Source: Belliella aquatica
Lineage (GTDB): Bacteria > Bacteroidota > Bacteroidia > Cytophagales > Cyclobacteriaceae
Direction: 5' to 3'
DNA: 64,000 nucleotides
NCBI RefSeq assembly: GCF_014637795.1
Contig: NZ_BMFD01000001.1
Location: forward strand, 98,518-162,517
The notes under the pieces were generated by a model. The model was not told where the DNA came from, did not search any database, and was given only the letters and a program-made list of their open reading frames with translations. This document shows, piece by piece, positions 53,958-63,574 of the stretch. Position numbers and translations under genes: made by a program. Every line of letters begins with the position of its first letter. Position 1 is the stretch's first letter.

Positions 53958-54080
53958 CTGTAGGAGAAGGATTCGAACCTCCACGGGACGGTTAGGCAAA
54001 ACACGAGCTCGATATTTGCTTTATGCCGGGACCCCACCCCCGAGACAGGAGGGCATGTCTGCCAGTTTCAACATCCTACA
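53958..54080 (-). ncRNA. tRNA-like RNA with very long variable arm, copy 1
   Basis: On the minus strand a perfect 7-bp acceptor stem TGTAGGA/TCCTACA (8 if the flanking C-G is counted) encloses a Leu/Ser-type D-arm (TGTTGAAACTGGCAGACA), an anticodon stem-loop CCCTC-CTGTCTC-GGGGG, and a T-arm GGAGG-TTCGAAT-CCTTC. The loop would give anticodon GTC. A variable region of about 54 nt is far longer than any standard tRNA. Its base is paired GGGG/TCCC. Base 37 is T, which is abnormal for a working tRNA, and no CCA is encoded (flank GCTG). A terminator follows. Transcribed with copy 2. Confidence 0.7.
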
Positions 54081-54133
54081 GTATAATACTTTCAAATTTT
54101 AATTCTTAGAAGTCTTACACTTCTAAAATTTGG

Positions 54134-54258
54134 CTGTAGGAGAAGGATTCGAACCTCCACGGAGTAGTTAGGCAAAAATACGAGCTCGATATTCGCTTTA
54201 TCCTAGGTTCTCCACCCTCGAGACAGGAGGGCTTGTCTGCCAATTTCAACATCCTACA
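54134..54258 (-). ncRNA. tRNA-like RNA with very long variable arm, copy 2
   Basis: Paralogue of the RNA at 53958, 53 bases upstream of it in the transcript. Same acceptor stem and T-arm, D-arm TGTTGAAATTGGCAGACA, anticodon stem CCCTC-CTGTCTC-GAGGG (A-U where copy 1 has G-U), and variable arm about 55 nt long with base GGAG/CTCC where copy 1 has GGGG/TCCC. The conserved centre is ATATCGAGCTCGT. These paired changes show selection on structure. Anticodon also GTC, again T at 37. Confidence 0.7.
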
Positions 54259-54750
54259 AGTTGTTTATCAATTTTTTGACCTTTTGTCTTTGTTTGATGT
54301 TTCAAAGTTAATAAAACATTCTATTCATTAAAATTTATTCAATAAAATAGTTAAAACTTTACATTATTTTTATTTATTAAGCTTTTTTATTACACATATA
54401 GTAATAAGACCTTTTTAATCTACATTGATTTTAAGAATATGGAAATGGGGTAAAACTTGATTTCTATTGAAAAATATTATAGAGCTATAGATTCAAAAGA
54501 TATCTTTAAAATTTTATCCTGTAAGTCTGAAACAATTAAAAACATCAAATCTTGGAATTAAACAAAATCTATATGGTGACAAACGAGTATCTGCTACCTT
54601 AGCAGTAGCGATCTGTAATATTGTATGAAGTTCATTTCAATCAGCTGTGGTCACTTGTTCGCCATGACGTAAAAGACCAGTGATAAGTATTGTCTTGAAT
54701 ACAAGTGAAATATTCACATACTCGTGATTCTACATATCATCATATTTCAT
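54259..54750. other. Intergenic region, 492 bp
   Basis: Upstream of the tRNA-like RNAs and downstream of the minus gene at 54751. Apart from one candidate promoter box (54303-54310, minus) it is AT-rich and holds no ORF or clear hairpin. Together with 53753-54258 it makes about 1 kb without a protein gene. Confidence 0.4.
54303..54310 (-). promoter_or_regulatory. Candidate -7 box TAACTTTG for the tRNA-like RNAs
   Basis: On the minus strand TAACTTTG matches TAnnTTTG, 44 bases upstream of the 5' end of copy 2 (54258). No -33 element of good fit. Confidence 0.4.
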
Positions 54751-55176
54751 TTAGAGGTTAGGATTAAGCTTCTGAAGGATACGATGAATTTTTTCTGCAT
54801 TGGGGGATTTGAAAAACCAATTTTTAAAACTTTCCGATGCACCATTGGGAACAATCACCTCTGCATCAGAATAAAAATACTTCGATTTACCATTGTTTTG
54901 AAAAATAATCAAATCAAAATGATCTGTGTACAGGTTGTCCGAAAATTGTAGATTATGAATTACATGTAACGATACCCCACTTCCAAGAACATTCTTAAAT
55001 TGAGATCTGCACTTTTCGATTTTATTTTTATTTTCCAATACAATTAAGATTCTAGAGTCTTCGAAAGAATCTGGAGGAGATGAAAAATCGGGTGAAGCCA
55101 TTTCTAATAAAAAATCCACCTCCTTTCTGACGTAATCAGAAGAGCTATCTTTATGTTTGTCAGAAGTTGATTTCAT
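54751..55176 (-). CDS. Unknown soluble protein, receiver-like core
   Basis: A 141-residue protein from the ATG at 55176 (MKSTSDKHK); the longer frame from 55215 would add 13 residues. I do not recognise it. The N-terminal 40 residues are polar (SSPPDSFEDS). The rest has a possible alpha/beta order: strand ILIVLENKNKIEKC, then VSLHVIHNL, strand DHFDLIIFQN and a C-terminal helix NAEKIHRILQKLN. This loosely resembles a receiver whose acidic pair is replaced, but no phosphoacceptor motif can be named. Lies alone before an HTCS gene. Confidence 0.5.
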   Translation of the reverse strand: MKSTSDKHKDSSSDYVRKEVDFLLEMASPDFSSPPDSFEDSRILIVLENKNKIEKCRSQFKNVLGSGVSLHVIHNLQFSDNLYTDHFDLIIFQNNGKSKYFYSDAEVIVPNGASESFKNWFFKSPNAEKIHRILQKLNPNL

Positions 55177-55411
55177 AAGGACTCCGTTTAGACAAATGAA
55201 AGGAGGCAGAGACAAAGTCTCTGCTTCCTATAAATAATAAAGTAAGCTTTACTAGAACTCAAATGTAGCGAAGATCTACAAAATGGAATTGTTGTGATGT
55301 TGCAATTATTTGTTTAGATGATTCAAAAAGTTAAAAACCACATTTATTCATTGTGTCTTTCTGCTTGCATACCACTTGCCGCTTAAATAATGTATTCAGT
55401 TTACATTTATC

Positions 55412-55492
55412 ATCAGTTGACTGATGACTGTTGACGATTATCCGCGAGAATCCACGTATTAAATTTACTGACTGACTTAATTGCGGATAATC
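55412..55492. repeat. Dispersed GCGGATAAT element, short copy
   Basis: GATTATCCGC (55436-55445) and GCGGATAATC (55483-55492) form a perfect 10-bp inverted pair 37 bases apart. CATCAGTTGACTGATGA just before them recalls the CTGATGATTA part of copies A and D. A decayed copy may lie near 53757 (GATTATCCGCAATTGAAC). Confidence 0.6.
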
Positions 55493-55495
55493 CTA

Positions 55496-58400
55496 TTATT
55501 TTTCTTGTATAAAGCTATTGGCGTAGTCCGACGGAGATTTACCGTATTTATCTTTAAAAATTTTTGAAAAGTGTGCAATACTATTAAACCCACATGAATA
55601 GGCTATCTCACTGATACTTCCTGCCCTTGACTCTACCAAGAGAACGCTTCTCTCAAGTCGCATTCTCTTCAATAAATTACTTGGTGTCTCATTAGTCAGC
55701 GAAAAAACTTTCCTATACAAGTTCGACCTACTTTGATTCATTTTATCTGCAAGCGATTCGACAGTAAACTTCTCATCAGAAAGATGCTCTCGAACGATCT
55801 CAAAAAGAACCTTAAGATATTGCGCTTCACTAGACTCTAGTTTGGAGTTTTCATGATTAAAAGTCACATAATCTGTAGTGCTAGATTCTGAATATGAATA
55901 ATGGGCCTGTAATCTTTTTCTCAGTTGAAATTGATGTTTGACAATTGCCAATAGTTCTTCCATTTTAAATGGCTTTGGTAAAAATCCATCTCCCCCGATC
56001 TCCAAAGCTTCGAGTTTGTCTTCGATTTGATTTTTTGCAGTAAGAAAAATAAAAGGAAGAAATGCCCAATTAGGATTGCTTCTAATCGCTTTAAGAAAGA
56101 AAAACCCATCTCCATCTGGCATCATCACATCAGAAATAATCAAATCTGGAAGGGACTCTTCTAGTTTTAACAAAGCTTCTCTACCAGAAGTAGCTTCTAT
56201 CACCTTATATTTTTTATTGAGGTGATTCATGACGTATTTTCGGATATCTTTATTGTCATCTACGATAAGTATGACAGCCTTATCAGATGAATAATCCTCA
56301 TTTTCCTCTTGCTCTTGAGGCAACTCTTTCGATTCAAAATCTGATTCTTGAAAAATATTAAATGACTGTAGAGTACCTACGTCTTTCATATCAAGACATG
56401 CTTCACAAGGAAATTTTAAGGTAAGCGTTGTACCCTTTTTAAGCTCACTTTGGGCTGTTATCATTCCGCCATGAAGGATTGTCAATTCCTTTGTTAAAGA
56501 AAGTCCAATTCCACTTCCCGGCTGAAGCTCTGACTTTTCGATTTGATAAAATCGATCAAAAAGTCTAGGCAGATTATCCTTAGATATTCCAATACCAGAA
56601 TCTGATACGGCAATTATAGCCTCCTGATCCTCTACCTTTAGGCTCAAATCAATAGTTCCGCCACTTGGTGTAAATTTGAAAGCATTGGAAAGAAGATTGG
56701 CAATAATTTTATCAAACTGATTTGGATCAAAATTTAAGATGACACTTTCCTCAGGCATATGAATGCTGTAATTAATACTTTTGCTCTCAGCAATTCCCTG
56801 AAATGATAAGGCAATATCCATCAAGTAGTCATTCAAGGGTGAAGGTTGAAGATCCAAAGACATTTGTTTAGCTTCTAGCTTAGCAAGATCCATCAATTGC
56901 TCAACTAGTCGGATCAGCCTCTTTGTATTTCTCACGCCCATGTCTAAAGAGCTTTTTGCTTCCTGCGTTAAGATGCAGCCGTCCCGACCTTCTCTTAACT
57001 CTTGCAGTGGCCCCAAAATCAAAGTCAATGGAGTCCTAAATTCATGGCTTATATTCGCAAAGACCTTATTTTTCTCTTTATCAAATTCAATTAACTTCTC
57101 TTTTTGAGCCTCGGTTAGCTTTTTTTCCTCTTCCAAATCATGTGTTCTCAATTCCACCAACTTCTCCAATTCCCGCTGCTTCTTTTTAAGCTGACGAACT
57201 CTAACCTTATAGAATCCAATCACTAGAAAAGTAAATAGAAAGAGCACTCCTAATTTGAACCATTGGGTTTCATAATATTTGGGAAGTTTAATGACAGCTA
57301 TTTCAGTGATCACTGCATTGCCCAAGCCTCCTTCATAGAATGCTACTACCGAGAATTTATATTCTCCTGCAGGAACGTTGGTATAAATAGCTTCTCTCCG
57401 AACACCACTTTCAACCCAATATTTATCAAATCCTTCAAGCTTATATTTATATCGAACTCTCTCTGGTGCTGTAAATCCTGGGCTGGTAAAATCAATCGAA
57501 AAATCTGTTTCATTAGGTTCCAATTTGATTTGTCCATCTTCAAAAGCAACTTTCTTGTTTTTCGAATAAACTTGATCTATTACTACTTTTGAAAGTGGAA
57601 TATCTAAACCAATTGTATTTGGATCGATTTTCACTATGCCCATTTGCGAAGCGAAGTACAAATCACCATTACTACTTTTTAAAGCCGAGTTTTGAAAGCC
57701 TCCATTAGCTTCTCTATTTAGCATTCCGTCTCTCTCGGTATAGGCGATCGACTTGACTCTATCGATTTTTTTGTCAAAGTAATTTTCTAATTCCTTAAAA
57801 TTAACCCAAAAAATCCCGTGATTCGTACTCATCCAAAGCCTTCCAAAATCATCCAAAATGAGATTATGCAGTCCATCATGAAAAAGTCCATTTGCTGATC
57901 GTAGAACATTAATTTCCCCAGTGTTAGGGTTGAGCCTATTTAGTCCTTTATCCTCAGTAGCAATCCATATATTTCCTTTTTTATCTTCCATCAGCCCCCT
58001 AACATTGTCGCTAGATAGACCATGTGAAATATCATAGAGAGCAAACACTCCAGTTTCATAATTATACTTTCGTATCCCCCCGCCATTTGTTGCCATCCAA
58101 AGTGTGTTGCCACTCGTTTCCAGTATGAACCTGACAGGAAAACTCACTTTGTCATTGGCAAACTTCACTGACTCAACCTCACTTTTCCCTTTTCTTAGAC
58201 GATGCAAACCAAATTTATCTCCAAACCAAATAGTCTCGTCTTTGGATTCTTTTATTGCAAAAACGCTTTCATTCAACCCTTTTATTTCTTCAAAACTTTC
58301 TCTTAAACCAAGGGAATTCCCATCCTTCAAACTACTTTTCAATCTGCCAGCATAAATAGTCCCGTCTGACCCCTCAAGAAAAGATGCTAAAGCTCCTCTT

Positions 58401-59683
58401 ATTCTACCAAATGGAAATGAAACTAACTGTCCATCTACAGTTTTGTAATGCATCCCATGAACCCACGATCCAAACCATAATCGTTCGGACGAATCTTCAT
58501 ACACACCATAGAAGTTATTCTCATATTCGTCAACAACAATGTTTTCTATCATTGACAATCTATACCTTTGAAATCCTTTTCTTAATACACTAACCCAGAT
58601 ATTATCCTCCAAATCACACAAAATACAACTTGCAAGTGATTCGGTTTCAAACTGCAACTCCCCATTTCGAAAAACTTTATTGTCTTGTATATTCCAGATT
58701 GACCCGTCTCTACATTGAGTCATCGTTGCTCCTCGCCACACACTGATATCTGGAGCAAAAGAAAATGGCTTTTTATAAATGTATTCTAATTTTCCATCAG
58801 TGGCTTTGTACAATCCCGTTTCTGAAGCCACCCAGACATGGTTATTATTATCTTCTTTTATCCCGTGATAAAATGCTGATACCTCTGACCAGCCTGAATA
58901 AATTTCCGGTTCATTTGCAAAATCAACAATTCGATCCCTCTCGGCAAAGTTGATTCTATTGTGTGCTCCCCAAAGTCGTCCCTTACTATCTTCAAAAAGA
59001 ATGCTTGCTTTACCTTTATGAAAAGTTTGTACGGTATCAAAATTGACATAAGGATATTTGGTTTTTAGAACTTTTCCCTCTTCTCCAAAGCCGATAAGTA
59101 TAAATCCATTTTTTAATCTAATAAGTGAATTAGCTTCATTTTCTTTTGAAAATACAGGCGATATGGGTTCAAGTTCCTTGGTCTGACCATCAAACTGATT
59201 CACTCTGTTTTGTGCCAAAACCCATGTCAAAGAATCTCCGTCTACAACCACTTGTAATTCTTGAGCATTTAAAATCCCTTCAAAAACTGTAAAATTGCCT
59301 CCCTCGTAGTGAATCAGGTGGTGTTGCTCGGTGGTTAGCCAAAAACTATTTCCCTGACCAGCTGTAATTGTAGTAATCCTGTTTGACGGTAATTCAGGTG
59401 TGTTACTCACATCATAAAGCTTGAAATTCACCCCATCAAATCTCAAAAGACCGTTGAAGGTGGCTGACCATATAAAACCATCAGGCGTTTGATACATCTG
59501 ATTGATATTATTGACCGGAAGCCCATTTTGAAGACTCCATTTTTCACTAAGATACTTTTTGTCCTTAGAGATTTGTGTTTGCCATGCTCCCAAAGCAATA
59601 TTATCAGACTGAGCTTGCACCTGAAAAAACACAAGCAGCAGTAAAAAAGAAACAAACAATCTTAAAACATATAAAAACTGCAT
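55496..59683 (-). CDS. Hybrid two-component system regulator (HTCS)
   Basis: A 1395-residue one-piece signalling protein from the ATG at 59683, which gives a signal peptide (MQFLYVLRLFVSFLLLLVFF, cleavage near QVQAQ). The periplasmic part has two propeller-type repeats sets (VNNINQMYQTPDGFIWSATF; GLSSDNVRGLMEDKKGNIWI) and a Y_Y_Y-type domain (YKYKLEGFDKYW), then a membrane helix at about 806-828. The cytoplasmic part has HisKA with His880 (ISHEFRTPLTLIL), ATPase (LLSNAFKFTPSGG; DSGIGIS; GSGIGLSLTKE), a receiver with Asp about 1185 (LIISDVMMPDGDG) and a C-terminal AraC/XylS HTH (GFNSIAHFSKIFKDKYGKSP). HTCS proteins in this phylum sense glycans and control nearby polysaccharide loci; none is visible here, so the target is probably elsewhere. 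Confidence 0.93.
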   Translation of the reverse strand: MQFLYVLRLFVSFLLLLVFFQVQAQSDNIALGAWQTQISKDKKYLSEKWSLQNGLPVNNINQMYQTPDGFIWSATFNGLLRFDGVNFKLYDVSNTPELPSNRITTITAGQGNSFWLTTEQHHLIHYEGGNFTVFEGILNAQELQVVVDGDSLTWVLAQNRVNQFDGQTKELEPISPVFSKENEANSLIRLKNGFILIGFGEEGKVLKTKYPYVNFDTVQTFHKGKASILFEDSKGRLWGAHNRINFAERDRIVDFANEPEIYSGWSEVSAFYHGIKEDNNNHVWVASETGLYKATDGKLEYIYKKPFSFAPDISVWRGATMTQCRDGSIWNIQDNKVFRNGELQFETESLASCILCDLEDNIWVSVLRKGFQRYRLSMIENIVVDEYENNFYGVYEDSSERLWFGSWVHGMHYKTVDGQLVSFPFGRIRGALASFLEGSDGTIYAGRLKSSLKDGNSLGLRESFEEIKGLNESVFAIKESKDETIWFGDKFGLHRLRKGKSEVESVKFANDKVSFPVRFILETSGNTLWMATNGGGIRKYNYETGVFALYDISHGLSSDNVRGLMEDKKGNIWIATEDKGLNRLNPNTGEINVLRSANGLFHDGLHNLILDDFGRLWMSTNHGIFWVNFKELENYFDKKIDRVKSIAYTERDGMLNREANGGFQNSALKSSNGDLYFASQMGIVKIDPNTIGLDIPLSKVVIDQVYSKNKKVAFEDGQIKLEPNETDFSIDFTSPGFTAPERVRYKYKLEGFDKYWVESGVRREAIYTNVPAGEYKFSVVAFYEGGLGNAVITEIAVIKLPKYYETQWFKLGVLFLFTFLVIGFYKVRVRQLKKKQRELEKLVELRTHDLEEEKKLTEAQKEKLIEFDKEKNKVFANISHEFRTPLTLILGPLQELREGRDGCILTQEAKSSLDMGVRNTKRLIRLVEQLMDLAKLEAKQMSLDLQPSPLNDYLMDIALSFQGIAESKSINYSIHMPEESVILNFDPNQFDKIIANLLSNAFKFTPSGGTIDLSLKVEDQEAIIAVSDSGIGISKDNLPRLFDRFYQIEKSELQPGSGIGLSLTKELTILHGGMITAQSELKKGTTLTLKFPCEACLDMKDVGTLQSFNIFQESDFESKELPQEQEENEDYSSDKAVILIVDDNKDIRKYVMNHLNKKYKVIEATSGREALLKLEESLPDLIISDVMMPDGDGFFFLKAIRSNPNWAFLPFIFLTAKNQIEDKLEALEIGGDGFLPKPFKMEELLAIVKHQFQLRKRLQAHYSYSESSTTDYVTFNHENSKLESSEAQYLKVLFEIVREHLSDEKFTVESLADKMNQSRSNLYRKVFSLTNETPSNLLKRMRLERSVLLVESRAGSISEIAYSCGFNSIAHFSKIFKDKYGKSPSDYANSFIQEK

Positions 59684-60126
59684 CAACAATTTTTTTAAAT
59701 ATTTAATACTAATAAAACAATTGCACTTCACTAAAAATTTAAAGTGCCACCAACCGTAAACCATCAGTAATTTAAGTAGAATTAACCTGAAAAATCCATA
59801 TAATATTTGAAAATAAATTGAATTCATAGAATTTCAATTTATTTTCTTCAAATTGTATTAAACATCATTATTCATTGATAATGAGTAAGATAAGATTTAA
59901 TAGAGAATGATTTATTTTTGCTAAAAAATCAATTTTGAACCTATCTTTTTCTTGATTTTAGATTACAATTGGAAAGCCAATCAATAGGATTAATAGCAAT
60001 GACATCAGTAAGTGAAAATATTACTTATAATTATAGCGGATAATGATCAGCAGTCCGCGGAAAACGATAATCTGATGATTACATTATTTTGGATGGCTAC
60101 TGACATGAAAGGGGATATGCATATAA
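59684..60126. other. Intergenic region, 443 bp
   Basis: Upstream of the HTCS gene on minus and downstream of the UbiA-like gene. The first 340 bases are AT-rich with no clear signal; the rest is the dispersed element at 60027-60125. Confidence 0.4.
60027..60125. repeat. Dispersed GCGGATAAT element, copy D
   Basis: Shares with copy A (26640-26788) in the same order ATTATAGCGGATAAT, CAGTCCGCGGA, CTGATGATTAC, TATTTTGGATGGCTACTG and CATGAAAG, then ATGCATA. The two copies are more than 33 kb apart and both sit beside gene ends. Confidence 0.75.
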
Positions 60127-60963
60127 TCAGAATAATAAAACCAAAAATGGAAGTAGAAAACTGGCCTCTAAAATTTTTCTAACAGATACGTTTTGATTTT
60201 TTTTATCCAAAAAATAAACCAGGTGAATCAACAACATCAAGAGTAAGACACTGGTATAAATATTAAAATAAGACTTTTGACTAAAAAGTAGATAAAGGGA
60301 TAAAATGATTCCTAAACTTCCGAGACCAAGTATAAATTTTTTTAGCTTTCTAGGGGCGATCCAGTTGACGACAGAATCAAAACCATCCTTTTGGTCTGAC
60401 TCTTTATCCAGATAGGATAGAATTAACAAATTTATCCATGCAACCAAAAAGTATAAAACTAGTAGAGAATAAAAAGATGCTGGAATTGGTTTTTCAAATA
60501 GGAAGCAAGGAGCGAGTGCAATGCCTAAGACGTAAAAGACTGCGATTAAAAACTCCTTTACAAAGGCAATTTTCTTCCCATAAAAATAAATTAATCCTAG
60601 ACAGCAGGTAATAATAGCAGCAAGAATAAGCCCTGGAACAATTACAAATTGAAGGGTAGGCGAGGCAATAAGAAGTATAAGTACGGAAACAAAAGCGATT
60701 CCAACAGCTATTTGAAGCGCCTTTCCATTTTGAAAGTGAAAAACATGCCTCGGAGAATTGGGCTGGCTATTGGTTTTTTTGACATCCATCAAATGATCAA
60801 GGGTATAGATGACCCAGACCGTCAGACCCAAAACGACAACTATTTCAATATTCAATGTAAGGCCGAGGATATGTGCGAAAAATAGCATTCCAGCGATGGC
60901 GCCAATTACAACATCAAATGAAAGGAGATTGAAGTAGTTATAAAGATTTTTGAGCGATTTCAC
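60127..60963 (-). CDS. UbiA-like membrane prenyltransferase
   Basis: A 278-residue protein with about eight to nine hydrophobic helices. Two Asp-rich spots fit the UbiA family: TLDHLMDVKK (near residue 58) and SYLDKESDQKD (near 187), which would bind prenyl diphosphate through magnesium. The first aspartate motif is DxxxD, not the NDxxD form usual in UbiA proteins. So it is a divergent member; acceptor and donor are unknown. Alone between the HTCS and a terminator. Confidence 0.72.
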   Translation of the reverse strand: MKSLKNLYNYFNLLSFDVVIGAIAGMLFFAHILGLTLNIEIVVVLGLTVWVIYTLDHLMDVKKTNSQPNSPRHVFHFQNGKALQIAVGIAFVSVLILLIASPTLQFVIVPGLILAAIITCCLGLIYFYGKKIAFVKEFLIAVFYVLGIALAPCFLFEKPIPASFYSLLVLYFLVAWINLLILSYLDKESDQKDGFDSVVNWIAPRKLKKFILGLGSLGIILSLYLLFSQKSYFNIYTSVLLLMLLIHLVYFLDKKNQNVSVRKILEASFLLPFLVLLF

Positions 60964-61177
60964 TTTTCAAATCTACTATTCATTTTTGGAATTACGAATC
61001 TCTGCAGATATCCCTCTAAGAAATTTAACCAGTTTAATGAATGCAGAAAATAGTAATCGATAAACAGGAGACGAGCTTTCAGTACATCAGATGATTTAGA
61101 ATACCCATAACTATTTTGCCTTAGCTGAAAAGCCAAAAACACCTGCGAACTATCCAAAAAAAAGGAGGTGTTAAATA

Positions 61178-61218
61178 AAAAAGAGCGGTAGTCATTCTTA
61201 AAAACTACCGCTCTTTTT
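61178..61218. terminator. Rho-independent terminator, 15-bp perfect stem
   Basis: AAAAAGAGCGGTAGT (61178-61192) pairs perfectly with ACTACCGCTCTTTTT (61204-61218). It ends the transcript of the gene at 61245 (minus strand, T-run read from the A's at 61178), and could work in both directions. 27 bases from the stop. Confidence 0.85.
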
Positions 61219-61244
61219 ATTCTTTGCGTAGAAGCTTAAAATTC

Positions 61245-61562
61245 TTAAAGCAAAATGATCAACAGGATCAAAATGATAATTAGCGCCCCAGTAGAAATGT
61301 AAACACCATTCCCTCTTTCAGTAGCCTCTTTATTGAGTTCCTTAAGTTCCATTCTGATTTCTTTTCGTTCTGCTTTACTCATTTCTTTGAAATCCATTTC
61401 TTTGATTTCTAAAACTCTAGCATCGATTTCCTCCAATCTTTTAAGATCTTCGGCAGAGATTTCTTTTGCTTCTTTGTCTTTATCTTTTGCTGCAAATGAA
61501 GCAGTAGCTGTCAAACTTGTCAGCATTACTGCCATAAATAATGTGTTGATAACTTTTTTCAT
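61245..61562 (-). CDS. Small exported protein with C-terminal membrane helix
   Basis: A 105-residue protein with a signal (MKKVINTLFMAVMLTSLTATA, cleaved near SFAAK), a Lys/Glu-rich helix (AEDLKRLEEIDARVLEIKE, then MSKAERKEIRMELKELNKEA), a GVYISTGALIIILILLIILL tail that should span a membrane. This SP-coil-TM design belongs to a widespread Bacteroidota family of small proteins of unknown function. It follows fumC by 25 bases on the same strand and probably shares its transcript; a strong terminator ends it. Confidence 0.72.
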   Translation of the reverse strand: MKKVINTLFMAVMLTSLTATASFAAKDKDKEAKEISAEDLKRLEEIDARVLEIKEMDFKEMSKAERKEIRMELKELNKEATERGNGVYISTGALIIILILLIILL

Positions 61563-61587
61563 ACCCTAAATTTTAATCTGATTTCTT

Positions 61588-62988
61588 TTATTTCAAACTA
61601 CCAATCATATCTTCAGGTTTCACCCATTCGTCAAATTGTTCGTTGGTCAGTAATCCTAAACCAATTGCCGCTTCTCTCAAGCTTGTCCCTTCTTTGTGCG
61701 CTTTTTTGGCGATCGCAGCAGCATTTTCATAACCGATATGTGGATTCAAAGCTGTCACAAGCATCAAAGAATTCTCTAAGTGTTGCTTGATAAAAGGTGT
61801 ATTAGGTTCGATTCCAATGGCACAATTGTCATTGAATGAAACTGCGGCATCGCCTAGAAGTCTCGCCGATTGAAGGAAATTGGCAATCATCATAGGCTTG
61901 AATACATTCAGTTCAAAGTGCCCATTGGATCCACCAATAGATATTGCTACATCATTGCCCATCACTTGTGCAGCGACCATGGTAATGGCTTCTACTTGCG
62001 TTGGATTTACTTTTCCAGGCATGATGGAAGATCCTGGCTCGTTTTCAGGGATTAAGATTTCTCCGATTCCTGACCTTGGTCCTGAAGAAAGCATTCTGAT
62101 ATCATTTGCAATTTTCATCAAGCTTACTGCAAGTTGCTTCAAAGCACCGTGCGATTCAACAATTGCATCATGTGCTGCCAATGCTTCAAATTTATTTGGC
62201 GCAGTGACAAGAGGCTGCCCTGAGAACTCAGCGATTTTCTTAGCAACTAATTCTGAATATCCTTTTGGAGTATTCAAGCCAGTTCCAACCGCAGTACCTC
62301 CTAATGCTAGTTCAGAAAGGTGGGAAAGCGTGTTCTTCAATGCCCTCAAGCCATGATCAAGCTGTGCCACATAACCGGAAAATTCCTGCCCCAAAGTAAG
62401 TGGAGTTGCGTCCATAAAATGTGTTCTACCGATTTTGACCACATTCATAAATTTCTCAGACTTGGCTTTCAGCGTATCCCTCAGCTTCTCAACTCCTGGA
62501 ATTGTCGTCTCCACTACCATCTTGTAAGCAGCAATGTGCATGGCAGTTGGGAAAGTATCATTGGACGACTGAGACTTATTCACATCATCATTCGGATGGA
62601 TTTTCTTCTTTTCATCCTCTAGCGATCCTCCTAATAAAACATGCGCTCTGTAAGCAATGACTTCATTAGAATTCATATTTGACTGCGTGCCAGAACCAGT
62701 TTGCCAGATTACCAATGGAAATTGATCGTCATGCTGACCGGCTAAAATCTCATCACAGACTTTGCCGATGATCTCTGCTTTATCCTGAGCCAAAACACCC
62801 AATTCAGCATTCGTAAATGCTGCTGATTTTTTCAAAATGGCAAAGGCCCTGATAATCTCTATCGGCATGCGGTTACGCTCACCTCCAATTTTAAAATTAT
62901 TGATCGACCTTTGAGTCTGCGCGCCCCAATATTTGTCAGCAGGAACTTCAACAGGCCCCATGGTGTCTTTTTCTATTCTGATGCTCAT
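61588..62988 (-). CDS. fumC: Fumarate hydratase class II
   Basis: A 466-residue fumarase (fumarate + water to malate, TCA cycle). It has the family signature [15 protein letters not shown] (near residue 318), the N-terminal [20 protein letters not shown], the active-site [15 protein letters not shown] and [17 protein letters not shown] segments, and [12 protein letters not shown]. Class II aspartase-type fold; iron-independent. Length is right for the family. Transcribed from the minus strand upstream of the small exported protein. Confidence 0.97.
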   Translation of the reverse strand: MSIRIEKDTMGPVEVPADKYWGAQTQRSINNFKIGGERNRMPIEIIRAFAILKKSAAFTNAELGVLAQDKAEIIGKVCDEILAGQHDDQFPLVIWQTGSGTQSNMNSNEVIAYRAHVLLGGSLEDEKKKIHPNDDVNKSQSSNDTFPTAMHIAAYKMVVETTIPGVEKLRDTLKAKSEKFMNVVKIGRTHFMDATPLTLGQEFSGYVAQLDHGLRALKNTLSHLSELALGGTAVGTGLNTPKGYSELVAKKIAEFSGQPLVTAPNKFEALAAHDAIVESHGALKQLAVSLMKIANDIRMLSSGPRSGIGEILIPENEPGSSIMPGKVNPTQVEAITMVAAQVMGNDVAISIGGSNGHFELNVFKPMMIANFLQSARLLGDAAVSFNDNCAIGIEPNTPFIKQHLENSLMLVTALNPHIGYENAAAIAKKAHKEGTSLREAAIGLGLLTNEQFDEWVKPEDMIGSLK

Positions 62989-63067
62989 TATATTGTTAGA
63001 TTTAAGAGTTTTACTTTTCTGTGTGCTAAATTAAGACCTAGGTCCCACAATCCATATAAATTATTTG

Positions 63068-63553
63068 TTATTCGGTCTTTTTCGTTTCCAAAATTTCATG
63101 AAATACCGCCTGAGACAACTTGATCTTCCTCCTGAAATGGGCCCATGCAAAGCCATAATTGAATAATGCAAAACCAAAAGAAAGGGCTGAATACACATAC
63201 TTTTCTGAGTTTAAACCAAAAAACAAACACAACAAAAGTGATACAACTGTCCAAAAACCTAAAAAGAATGCTGAACTTGGAAATAATGAATAGGAAAGAA
63301 ACAATATGGAACCCATCGGAGTGTCTTCTATTTTTCCTTTTATTAAAGGGAGAAAGCTATCTGCTCTATCAATGACTAATGAAATACTAAAGCTGTTTTC
63401 CTTGATTGTTCCATTGAAAAGATGTGTATTTTGCTTCAAAGCATCATAAGCTAGAAAATTCATGCTTTTTGTAACTTTCCCCAGATTGCGCATCACCTCA
63501 GTTTTGGTTTGGGGAGACACTAAAATTTCGCTTTGGTGGGGGAAAAATGGCAT
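63068..63553 (-). CDS. Unknown membrane protein with helical hairpin
   Basis: A 161-residue protein that I start at the ATG at 63553 (MPFFPHQSEILVSPQ). A TTG at 63577 in frame lies inside a promoter-like box and is rejected. Residues about 1-75 are soluble (KTEVMRNLGKVTKSMNFLAY), followed by two hydrophobic stretches (SILFLSYSLFPSSAFFLGFWTV-like, then YVYSALSFGFALFNYGFAW) that could form a hairpin, and a basic tail. No family recognised. Gene is divergent from the DUF2867 gene. Confidence 0.6.
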   Translation of the reverse strand: MPFFPHQSEILVSPQTKTEVMRNLGKVTKSMNFLAYDALKQNTHLFNGTIKENSFSISLVIDRADSFLPLIKGKIEDTPMGSILFLSYSLFPSSAFFLGFWTVVSLLLCLFFGLNSEKYVYSALSFGFALFNYGFAWAHFRRKIKLSQAVFHEILETKKTE

Positions 63554-63574
63554 AAGTTCTAAACTTCGTTGTAT

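Noticed and set aside
53958-54258. Ordinary tRNA-Asp(GTC) genes
   Set aside because: The D-arm is Leu/Ser-like, the variable arm is about 55 nt, and base 37 is T, none of which fits tRNA-Asp.
55496-59683. A polysaccharide-utilisation locus controlled by the HTCS
   Set aside because: No susC/susD or glycoside hydrolase gene is present in the window on either side.
60960-61157. 65-codon minus ORF overlapping the UbiA-like start
   Set aside because: No recognisable motif or family; the composition is not convincing and a simple upstream leader for the UbiA-like gene explains the space.
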